Of a stretch of DNA of 7,487 nucleotides, positions 1 to 6,231 are shown one piece after another. The stretch spans positions 1 to 7,487 of the forward strand of contig CAWUKD010000169.1 in assembly GCA_963922815.1 (NCBI GenBank), written 5' to 3'. The first letter of the stretch is position 1. Each line of letters opens with the position of its first letter. This stretch comes from SZUA-146 sp963922815 (lineage in GTDB: Bacteria; Pseudomonadota; Gammaproteobacteria; Steroidobacterales; SZUA-146). Made by a program: the position numbers and the translations under genes. The notes under the pieces are model-generated. The model was not told where the DNA came from, ran no database searches, and saw only the letters and a list, made by a program, of their open reading frames with translations.

Positions 1-14
1 TGATTGCTAAAAAA

Positions 15-51
15 GCGCGCGATTTATACCATACGACGCTCAATTCAACAA
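15..51 (-). promoter_or_regulatory. Divergent ribosomal-type promoter, probably for rpsB
   Basis: Read on the minus strand, a TATAAA -10 (23-28) is preceded by TGG (29-31), giving a textbook extended -10. It is followed by a GC-rich discriminator, TCGCGCGC (15-22). The -35 is less clear: TTGTTG (46-51) has 17-base spacing but matches the consensus only in TTG, and TTGAAT (43-48) has short 14-base spacing. An extended -10 can tolerate a poor -35. A GC-rich discriminator is typical of stringently controlled rRNA and ribosomal-protein promoters. In many proteobacteria rpsB-tsf lies divergent from map, so rpsB is the likely target. The start would fall near position 15-17, so only a few leader bases are in the window and rpsB itself is not visible. 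Confidence 0.55.
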
Positions 52-102
52 TCTAGGCGGTATGCAGCTCCTTACAGGGCCATCCCAGGACCACAGAAAA
101 AC

Positions 103-870
103 ATGAATGTAAGCATTAAGTCATTGGAAGAACAGGAAAAAATGCGAGTTGCAGGCCGAATGGCCTCAACGGTGCTGGATATGATTGGGGAGCATGTTCG
201 CGCAGGTGTCACCACCGATGAGCTGGACCAGATCTGCCACAAGTACATTACTGAAGTTCAGGACGCCATCCCCGCTCCGCTCAACTACCGGGGCTTCCCC
301 AAGTCCATCTGCACCTCGATCAACCACGTTGTGTGCCACGGAATACCTGGCAACAAGAAGCTCAAGAAAGGGGATGCTGTCAACATCGACATCACCGTCA
401 TCAAGGATGGGTTTCACGGGGATACCAGTCGGATGTTTTTCGTTGGAAAACCCACCGTCATCGGCAAGCGACTCGCAAAAACGGCTCGCGAAGCCATGAT
501 ACTCGGGATCAAGAAAGTAAAACCCGGTGCGCGTCTTGGAGATATCGGGCACGCCATCCAGACATACGTTGAGAAAAAGGGGTTTTCGATCGTCCGCGAA
601 TACTGCGGTCACGGCATTGGTCGGGTATTTCATGAAGACCCGCAGGTGCTGCACTATGGACAACCCGACACCGGATACGAGCTGGTAGCGGGAATGACCT
701 TCACCATCGAACCGATGATTAATGCCGGCCGCCGCGATGTAAAACTCCTGCCGGACGGCTGGACCGTTGTTACCAAAGATCACTCGCTGTCAGCCCAGTG
801 GGAGCACACCATCCTGGTCACCGATACTGGCTATGAAGTGCTTACCCTTGGCGCGGACGAGAGTATTTAG
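103..870 (+). CDS. map: Methionine aminopeptidase, type I
   Basis: This cytosolic metalloenzyme removes the N-terminal methionine from new proteins whose second residue is small. From the ATG at 103 it has 255 residues, close to the enterobacterial enzyme, and it aligns from the first residues (MNVSIKSLEE against MAISIKTPED). The pita-bread-fold active site is intact: His79, and the metal ligands Asp96, Asp107, His170 (in GHGIG), Glu203 (in TIEP) and Glu234 (in WEHT). The reading frame stays open upstream to a TTG at 4. Those 33 arginine-rich codons have no counterpart in the family and cross the minus-strand promoter, so 103 is the better start. A possible ribosome binding site AGGA (87-90) sits 12 bases upstream, which is rather far. 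Its stop lies 3 bases before glnD, so the two genes are probably cotranscribed. Confidence 0.97.
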   Translation: MNVSIKSLEEQEKMRVAGRMASTVLDMIGEHVRAGVTTDELDQICHKYITEVQDAIPAPLNYRGFPKSICTSINHVVCHGIPGNKKLKKGDAVNIDITVIKDGFHGDTSRMFFVGKPTVIGKRLAKTAREAMILGIKKVKPGARLGDIGHAIQTYVEKKGFSIVREYCGHGIGRVFHEDPQVLHYGQPDTGYELVAGMTFTIEPMINAGRRDVKLLPDGWTVVTKDHSLSAQWEHTILVTDTGYEVLTLGADESI

Positions 871-873
871 CCG

Positions 874-3537
874 GTGGGAGATTTCAGTTCGCCGGAAAAC
901 TTCGATCAATGGCCCGAGCTGTCCAGTCTTGATGCGAAAATAACCGGTGGCGTAGAAGACATTGCGGCTTACCGTGCGACGCTGGAAGACGCTCGGGCGC
1001 GACTCAAAGAGCGCTTCTTCAATAACGAATCCATAGAAGACCTGGTACGCGATCAGGCACGACTGGTAGACGGCGTGCTTCTGCGACTATGGCGTACCGT
1101 TTTCGGCCAGCAATACGACTCCATGGCACTGGTTGCCGTTGGCGGTTACGGCCGCGGAGAACTGCATCCAGGCAGTGACATCGACGTTATGCTGCTGGTC
1201 GGCAAGCGCAAGATTTCCCCCGAAGACAAGCAGTGCATCGAACAGTTTCTGACCATGCTCTGGGACATCGGCCTGGAAGTCGGGCACAGCGTCCGTACGC
1301 TGAAAGAATGTGTCAGTGTCGCGAAGAATGACATCACGATTGTCACCAGTCTGATGGAGTCGCGACTGCTGCACGGCGATAACGAACTGTTCGAGAAAAT
1401 GCTCAAAGAAACAGGTCCAGCCGCCATGTGGCCTGCCAACAGGTTTTTTGAAGCCAAGGTTGAGGAACAGAATGCGCGACACGCACGCCATCATGACACT
1501 ACCAGCAATCTGGAACCAAACGTCAAAGGCGCGCCGGGTGGATTGCGCGACCTGCAAATGGTGGACTGGGTCGGCAAGCGTCATTTCGGCAACAACACGA
1601 TGCGTGAACTGGTCGCCAAGGATTTTCTGAGCGCACACGAGTACCAGTCGCTGGCCACGGACCGGGCGTTTCTCTGGAAATTGCGTTTTGCACTACACAT
1701 GCTGGCCGGCCGTAGGGAAGATCGGCTGCTGTTCGACTACCAGGCCAAAATCGCCGAACAGTTTGGCTACGCGGACAAACCCCACAGTCTTGCGGTGGAA
1801 CAGCTCATGCAGCTTTACTACCGCACAGCGATTCGGGTAACCCGCCTCAACGAAATGCTGCTGCAGCTGTTTCAGGAAGCCATCCTGAACCCGAAAAAAC
1901 ACAAGGCCGAACGGATTAACGATGACTTTCAAATCATCAATAATCATCTCGACATCATCAATGCTGACCTGTTCGATCGACGCCCAAGCGCACTGCTCGA
2001 AGTGTTTGTATGGGTCCAGGCACACGCGGATGTAACCGGAGTCAGAGCCCGAACCATACGGCTGATACGACAAAAGCGCGAACTCATCGACGAACGATTT
2101 CGCGCCGACCCCGTTAACCATGAGCTTTTTCTGCGCATCCTGAAAGCCCCCAGAGGCGTCACCCACGAGCTGCGACGAATGAACCGGTACGGGCTGCTGG
2201 GACGATTCATTCCGGCTTTTGGAAAAATTGTCGGGCTGATGCAATACGACCTGTTCCACGCCTACACGGTCGATGCCCATACGCTGTTTGTCGTCAGCAA
2301 TCTGCGTCGCTTTTCGCTCAGTCAATACAATCACGAGTTCCCGTACTGCAGTCAAATCATGCAGTCACTCCCCCGCCCCGAACTGGCCTATCTCGCCGGT
2401 CTGTTCCACGACATTGCCAAAGGCCGTGGCGGCGACCATTCGCAGCTCGGCGCAGCCGATGCCGAAGGGTTTTGCGAGGGGCTTGGGCTCGACAAGTACG
2501 ATGTACGACTGGTCGGCTGGCTGGTCAAAAACCACCTCGTACTGTCGGTGACGGCGCAGAAAAAAGACATTGACGATCCCAACGTGATTCATGAGTTTTC
2601 GGAACTCGTGCGTGACGAGCTTCATTTGAAATACCTTTATGTACTCACCGTTGCCGACGTACGCGGCACCAACCCAAGCATGTGGAACAGCTGGAAAGCG
2701 AGCCTGTTTGAAAACCTGTATCGCCAGACACGAAGGGCGCTGGATCGCGGCCCGGAAAATCCGCTGGACCGGGACGAACTTATCACGGCAACCAAACGTC
2801 AGACGATGGCACGCATTGCCGAACTGGGAGTCGACGATGCGACGCGCGACAGCGCCTGGGAAAGCTTCGACGAAACCTACTTCCTCAGACACTCACCTGA
2901 AGAAATCGCGTGGCACACACAGGTTCTTCGTGATCACCCGGTCGTTCACAATGTCGTTGCGGCCGTGCGTAACCTGACCAGCGAGACGGGCGGCAGCCTG
3001 ATGGTGCTGGCTCCGCGCTCGGCAAAGAGTTTTGCGCGCGTAACGGCCGTACTGGAACAACAGGGTCTGACGATTCTGGATGCGCGAATTACCAACGTGG
3101 CGCGAGACAACAACCTCGACACGTACCGCATTCTTGGCATGTCGACATCGAAACACGACGAGAGCGAACGGGCTGAACGTATTGAGTCGGCGATTATTCG
3201 TGCGTTTGCCGCCGATGCAACGCCAGCCGTAACCCGCCCGGCATCGAGAGCAGTTAAAGTATTCTCAACGCCCACGGTGACTGAATTCACTGACGACCCT
3301 CACGCAAAATGTACCGTGATGGAAATTTCGGCAGCTGACCGACCGGGCCTTCTGTCACGCATCGGAGAGGCATTCCTGGCCTGTGACGTCATGGTATCGG
3401 CCGCCAAGATAACCACCATCGGAGAGCGCGCTGAAGATGTGTTTTATCTGACGAATGCAGAAGGCGAACCACTCAGCACAGAGACGTGTCGGGCACTTGA
3501 AGAAGCGCTTGATGAACTGTTACCGTCGGCGGCCTGA
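874..3537 (+). CDS. glnD: Bifunctional PII uridylyltransferase / uridylyl-removing enzyme
   Basis: GlnD senses glutamine and controls nitrogen assimilation by adding UMP to PII proteins (GlnB, GlnK) when glutamine is low and removing it when glutamine is high. The 887 residues match the usual length of about 890. The nucleotidyltransferase domain has GGYGRGE from Gly90 and the metal-binding pair Asp102 and Asp104 in GSDID, followed by the GlnD-type VKGAPGGLRD segment around residue 220. The HD hydrolase domain shows HAYTVDAH (His462-His469), the HD pair His512-Asp513, GDH at 520-522, KNH at 552-554 and Asp595. Two C-terminal ACT domains, which bind glutamine in this family, start near residues 705 and 812. 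The start is GTG, 3 bases after the map stop, with a purine-rich GAGAG at 859-863 inside the end of map, so translation is probably coupled to map. No domain is missing. No PII gene or glnE is in the window. Confidence 0.97.
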   Translation: MGDFSSPENFDQWPELSSLDAKITGGVEDIAAYRATLEDARARLKERFFNNESIEDLVRDQARLVDGVLLRLWRTVFGQQYDSMALVAVGGYGRGELHPGSDIDVMLLVGKRKISPEDKQCIEQFLTMLWDIGLEVGHSVRTLKECVSVAKNDITIVTSLMESRLLHGDNELFEKMLKETGPAAMWPANRFFEAKVEEQNARHARHHDTTSNLEPNVKGAPGGLRDLQMVDWVGKRHFGNNTMRELVAKDFLSAHEYQSLATDRAFLWKLRFALHMLAGRREDRLLFDYQAKIAEQFGYADKPHSLAVEQLMQLYYRTAIRVTRLNEMLLQLFQEAILNPKKHKAERINDDFQIINNHLDIINADLFDRRPSALLEVFVWVQAHADVTGVRARTIRLIRQKRELIDERFRADPVNHELFLRILKAPRGVTHELRRMNRYGLLGRFIPAFGKIVGLMQYDLFHAYTVDAHTLFVVSNLRRFSLSQYNHEFPYCSQIMQSLPRPELAYLAGLFHDIAKGRGGDHSQLGAADAEGFCEGLGLDKYDVRLVGWLVKNHLVLSVTAQKKDIDDPNVIHEFSELVRDELHLKYLYVLTVADVRGTNPSMWNSWKASLFENLYRQTRRALDRGPENPLDRDELITATKRQTMARIAELGVDDATRDSAWESFDETYFLRHSPEEIAWHTQVLRDHPVVHNVVAAVRNLTSETGGSLMVLAPRSAKSFARVTAVLEQQGLTILDARITNVARDNNLDTYRILGMSTSKHDESERAERIESAIIRAFAADATPAVTRPASRAVKVFSTPTVTEFTDDPHAKCTVMEISAADRPGLLSRIGEAFLACDVMVSAAKITTIGERAEDVFYLTNAEGEPLSTETCRALEEALDELLPSAA

Positions 3538-3557
3538 ACCCACAGCAGACCAGTCTA

Positions 3558-4751
3558 ATGAATCCACGCATTGCACAGCTTCGAACTTACCCGTTTGCCC
3601 GGCTTGCCGCCCGTCTTGAAGGCGCAACCCCACCGTCGGGACTCGAGCCCATAAATATGCATATTGGTGAGCCGCGCCATGAACCGCCGGCGATGGTAGC
3701 GCCGCTGCTTGGTCAGGGCCGCGGACTGGGAAGCTATCCGGCCTCTCCCGGATCGCCCGAGATCCGGCAGAGCTGTGCCGGTGCGCTCACCAGGCGCTAT
3801 AACCTGGGCCACGACTTTGTAGACCCGGACACCATGGTAGTCCCGGTAAACGGCACGCGCGAGGGTTTGTTTTCATTCGTCCAGGCGATGACAGGTAGCA
3901 AGCAAGACGGGCTGGTGGTCATGCCGAATCCGTTCTACCAGATCTACGAAGGCGCTGCGATCCTGGCCGGCGTCGAGCCTTATTACATGAACACCCTCGA
4001 GGACAACAATTTTCTGCCCGATCTTGACGAGGTACCGGACGACGTCTGGCAGCGATGTGAGATCCTGTTCCTCTGCAGCCCTGGCAACCCTTCGGGCACC
4101 TTCATGACCGTAGAGAACTGGCGGCAGGCTCTGGCACTGGCCGATCGATTTGATTTTGTCGTGGCCGCCGACGAGTGCTACGCGGACATCTACAGGGAAG
4201 GACAACCGCCGCCCGGACTACTCGATGCCTGTAAGGAAGACGGCCGCACCACCCTAAAACGGTGCGCCGTGTTCCATTCGCTGTCGAAACGCTCGAACGT
4301 ACCCGGCCTGCGGTCGGGATTTATCGCTGCGGATCCGGACATTGTGACGCCGCTGCGGAAATACCGTGACTATCATGGTTGCGCGATGGCGCAAACCGTT
4401 CAGGACGCCAGCGTGGCAGCCTGGGACGATGACCAGGTGCCGGCCGACAACCGCCGGATGTACGACGAAAAATACGCATCATTCATGCAGATACTCGGTT
4501 CCCGATGGGCATTATCGACTCCTCCCGGCGCCTTCTACGTGTGGGCACATACCTCAATCGACGATCGCGAGTTTGTGCGCGGGCTGTATCAGTCCCAGGC
4601 CGTTAAGTTACTGCCAGGTCAATATCTCGCACGAGAAGCGAACGGACACAACCCAGGCCAGAACCGCGTGCGCATTTCTCTGGTGCCGGGACTGGAGCAG
4701 TGCACCGAAGCGGCCAGAAGAATCGGCGAGTACCTGAACATGCTCGACTAG
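3558..4751 (+). CDS. dapC: N-succinyl-LL-diaminopimelate aminotransferase (class I/II)
   Basis: This PLP enzyme uses glutamate to convert N-succinyl-2-amino-6-oxopimelate to N-succinyl-LL-diaminopimelate, the middle step of the succinylase route to lysine and peptidoglycan. Its 397 residues have the fold-type I hallmarks: NGTREG after the first third, Asn177 in PGNPSG, Asp205 and Tyr208 in ADECYADIY, the Schiff-base Lys244 in SLSKRSNVPGLRSGF, and the carboxylate-binding Arg372 in RVRIS. The N-terminus (MNPRIAQLRTYPFARLAARL) is typical of DapC, and the position between glnD and dapD supports the specific assignment over a generic aspartate aminotransferase. Pseudomonas has the same glnD-dapC order. 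The start is 20 bases after glnD, with no clear ribosome binding site ahead of the ATG. Many enterobacteria lack a dedicated DapC and use ArgD or SerC instead, so its presence here is informative. Confidence 0.92.
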   Translation: MNPRIAQLRTYPFARLAARLEGATPPSGLEPINMHIGEPRHEPPAMVAPLLGQGRGLGSYPASPGSPEIRQSCAGALTRRYNLGHDFVDPDTMVVPVNGTREGLFSFVQAMTGSKQDGLVVMPNPFYQIYEGAAILAGVEPYYMNTLEDNNFLPDLDEVPDDVWQRCEILFLCSPGNPSGTFMTVENWRQALALADRFDFVVAADECYADIYREGQPPPGLLDACKEDGRTTLKRCAVFHSLSKRSNVPGLRSGFIAADPDIVTPLRKYRDYHGCAMAQTVQDASVAAWDDDQVPADNRRMYDEKYASFMQILGSRWALSTPPGAFYVWAHTSIDDREFVRGLYQSQAVKLLPGQYLAREANGHNPGQNRVRISLVPGLEQCTEAARRIGEYLNMLD

Positions 4752-4773
4752 GCGTCGTTCGCCCATCCTTTTT
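4751..4773 (+). terminator. Weak terminator-like hairpin after dapC
   Basis: GGCG (4751-4754) can pair with CGCC (4760-4763) around a 5-base loop, and five T residues follow at 4769-4773. The hairpin begins at the last base of the dapC stop codon. The stem is only four base pairs and the T-run is separated from it by five bases, so this is marginal as an intrinsic terminator. It is listed mainly because a candidate promoter for dapD follows. Confidence 0.2.
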
Positions 4774-4820
4774 AGGTAACCTCAGAAATAGCCAGACCAG
4801 TGAGTGTGTGCACCAGCTCT

Positions 4821-4848
4821 TTTACTCTCGCTGTGCATGCGTTCTAAT
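4821..4848 (+). promoter_or_regulatory. Candidate sigma-70 promoter for dapD
   Basis: TTTACT (4821-4826) matches four of six -35 positions, and TCTAAT (4843-4848) matches five of six -10 positions, with 16-base spacing. The predicted start near 4854-4856 would give a leader of about 24 bases before the dapD ATG at 4879. The site lies in the 127-base gap between dapC and dapD, one of the two largest gaps between genes in the window. It would exclude the upstream in-frame GTG at 4804 as a start for this transcript. It is a motif match only. I see no operator or lysine riboswitch; the leader is far too short for an L-box. Confidence 0.42.
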
Positions 4849-4878
4849 ACACACATTCCCTCCAACCGGATCAGACTT

Positions 4879-5715
4879 ATGAGCTCATTGCTACACGCTT
4901 CCGATCAAACCGTCATCGAACAGGCCTGGGAGGTACGCGACACGATTACGCCGTCGTCGGACACCGACGTCGTCAAGGCTATCGCGCGCGTTGTTGCAGC
5001 ACTGGATTGCGGCGAAGTTCGCGTGGCCGAGCCAAACGGCGGCGAGTGGCGCGTGCACGAATGGTTAAAAAAGGCCGTTCTGCTGTATTTTCGAACCCAT
5101 CACAATGGCGTCATCGACGGTGCTTCGACCCGCTATTTCGACAAGGTGCCTCTGAAGTACGCTGAGACAACAGAATCCGAGTTTCAACAGGGAGGCGTGC
5201 GTGTAGTACCGCAGGCGATTGTCAGACACGGCGCCTACATAGGCCGTGACTGCGTGCTCATGCCGTCCTACGTCAATATCGGCGCTTACGTAGAATCAGG
5301 GACCATGGTGGACACGTGGGCCACCGTTGGCTCCTGTGCGCAGATTGGGCGCAACGTTCATCTGAGCGGTGGCGTCGGCATCGGCGGCGTTCTCGAACCA
5401 CTGCAGGCAACCCCTACCATTATTGGTGACAACTGCTTTATTGGTGCGCGCTCAGAAGTCGTGGAGGGCGTCATTGTTGAAGACAATGCCGTGCTGTCGA
5501 TGGGCGTGTTCATCGGTCAAAGCACCCGTATTTATGACCGCGAGCGTGACGAAGTTATTTTCGGGCGAGTCCCCGAAGGCGCAGTCGTTGTCCCCGGGTC
5601 TTTGCCTTCCGACAACGGCAAATACAGCCTGAATTGTGCGGTCATCGTCAAACGGGTCGACGCCAAAACGCGATCAAAGGTAGGCATTAACGACCTGCTT
5701 CGATCCTGGGACTGA
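4879..5715 (+). CDS. dapD: 2,3,4,5-tetrahydropyridine-2,6-dicarboxylate N-succinyltransferase
   Basis: DapD transfers succinyl from succinyl-CoA to tetrahydrodipicolinate, opening the ring and committing it to the succinylase branch of diaminopimelate synthesis. From the ATG at 4879 it has 278 residues, against 274 in E. coli, with near-identical stretches such as VLMPSYVNIGAYV, GTMVDTWATVGSCAQIG and LSGGVGIGGVLEP. An N-terminal helical domain (about 1-100, including EWLKKAVLL and RYFDKVP) precedes a left-handed beta-helix of hexapeptide repeats (about 105-240) and a C-terminal extension with KVGINDLLR. The family forms trimers with active sites between subunits. The frame is open back to a GTG at 4804, but those 25 codons are not conserved and span the candidate promoter. 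The ribosome binding site is weak, with GGA at 4868-4870. Confidence 0.97.
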   Translation: MSSLLHASDQTVIEQAWEVRDTITPSSDTDVVKAIARVVAALDCGEVRVAEPNGGEWRVHEWLKKAVLLYFRTHHNGVIDGASTRYFDKVPLKYAETTESEFQQGGVRVVPQAIVRHGAYIGRDCVLMPSYVNIGAYVESGTMVDTWATVGSCAQIGRNVHLSGGVGIGGVLEPLQATPTIIGDNCFIGARSEVVEGVIVEDNAVLSMGVFIGQSTRIYDRERDEVIFGRVPEGAVVVPGSLPSDNGKYSLNCAVIVKRVDAKTRSKVGINDLLRSWD

Positions 5716-5853
5716 ACCTGCACGCGACCACAGCATCGTACCCGAGAGCGGCAAGACGCACGCCGGAACCTAACCGATTTTATGCAAGCGAGTTTCCACC
5801 GAAACCGGACCTGGTATGTCTGCTGACTCGCGAAGACTGAGGAAATCAACGCT
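5716..5853. other. dapD-yffB-like intergenic region
   Basis: This 138-base gap has no convincing gene, terminator or promoter. It holds a small perfect hairpin, GTTTC (5792-5796) with GAAAC (5801-5805) around a four-base loop, not followed by T residues. A 14-codon frame (ATG at 5782, stop at 5824-5826) lacks a good ribosome binding site. The gap is long enough to carry a promoter or a processing site, but the best match, TTTCCA (5793-5798) with TATGTC (5815-5820), is poor. Confidence 0.5.
5839..5843 (+). promoter_or_regulatory. Ribosome binding site of the yffB-like gene
   Basis: GAGGA lies 10 bases before the ATG at 5854. It is the clearest Shine-Dalgarno sequence in the window and fixes that start. 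The dap genes around it have weak or no recognisable sites. Confidence 0.7.
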
Positions 5854-6201
5854 ATGAGTATCACACTGTACGGCCTCAAGAACTGCGACACCTGCCGAAA
5901 GGCCCTCAAGTATCTGCAGGCGAAAGGCGCGGACGCGGAGCTGCTTGATGTGCGTGAAACACCGCCCACCCGCCAACAACTCAAAGACTGGTGCCAAAAA
6001 TTTGGCCGCGACGCGCTGGTCAACAAACGCAGCACCACATGGCGCGGGTTGAGTGACGCACAAAAAGAGATCACCAGCGATGCCCAGGCGGTGGCTTTGC
6101 TGCGTGAATTTCCGGCACTTATGAAACGACCTGTCATGGATAACGGCAGCGCGCTGCAGCTTGGTTTTAAACCCGCCGATGCCGATATGCTGCTACAGTA
6201 A
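5854..6201 (+). CDS. yffB: Spx/ArsC-fold thioredoxin-like protein, YffB family
   Basis: This is a 115-residue protein of the ArsC/Spx superfamily, often annotated as arsenate reductase but of unproven function. The N-terminus (MSITLYGLKNCDTCRKALKY) gives the first strand of a thioredoxin-like fold followed by Cys11 and Cys14 in a CxxC arrangement. The family pattern continues with NKRSTTWRGL (Arg59, Arg64), then KRPVMDNG (Arg92) and LGF near the end, all typical of YffB and Spx proteins. As I recall it, E. coli YffB has only the first cysteine (CDTIKKA), so CxxC here resembles Spx and could allow a disulfide switch. The arginine spacing and the absence of ars neighbours argue against a true arsenate reductase. 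It lies between dapD and dapE, 30 bases before dapE, and is probably cotranscribed with it; E. coli yffB also lies directly upstream of dapE. The family assignment is firm and the role unknown. Confidence 0.9.
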   Translation: MSITLYGLKNCDTCRKALKYLQAKGADAELLDVRETPPTRQQLKDWCQKFGRDALVNKRSTTWRGLSDAQKEITSDAQAVALLREFPALMKRPVMDNGSALQLGFKPADADMLLQ

Positions 6202-6231
6202 TTAAACAACCTTCTTTGACCGACAACCGCC

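Noticed and set aside
4..32. Plus-strand promoter for map: TTGCTA (4-9) with TATACC (25-30) or TACCAT (27-32)
   Set aside because: Each hexamer matches only four of six consensus positions, and TATACC has 15-base spacing. The same bases make a much better promoter on the opposite strand, so I did not list it as a feature.
4..102. In-frame 33-codon N-terminal extension of map from a TTG, rich in arginine, resembling a targeting or basic leader
   Set aside because: It has no counterpart in type I methionine aminopeptidases, begins with a rare start without a visible ribosome binding site, and runs through the minus-strand promoter. The ATG at 103 aligns with the family start.
1087..2892. Long minus-strand open frames of 175-220 codons inside glnD
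   Set aside because: They are antisense shadows of a full-length, motif-complete glnD. Their translations show no recognisable family features, and long reverse frames are expected with this codon bias.
4774..4782. Small dyad AGGT-A-ACCT in the dapC-dapD gap as a regulator site
   Set aside because: A nine-base dyad is too short and occurs too easily by chance. I know of no regulator that it fits, and it is not repeated elsewhere in the gap.
5782..5826. Fourteen-codon open frame (MQASFHRNRTWYVC) upstream of the yffB-like gene, possible leader peptide
   Set aside because: It has no good ribosome binding site, no run of a regulatory amino acid such as lysine, and no attenuator-like alternative hairpins with a T-run nearby.
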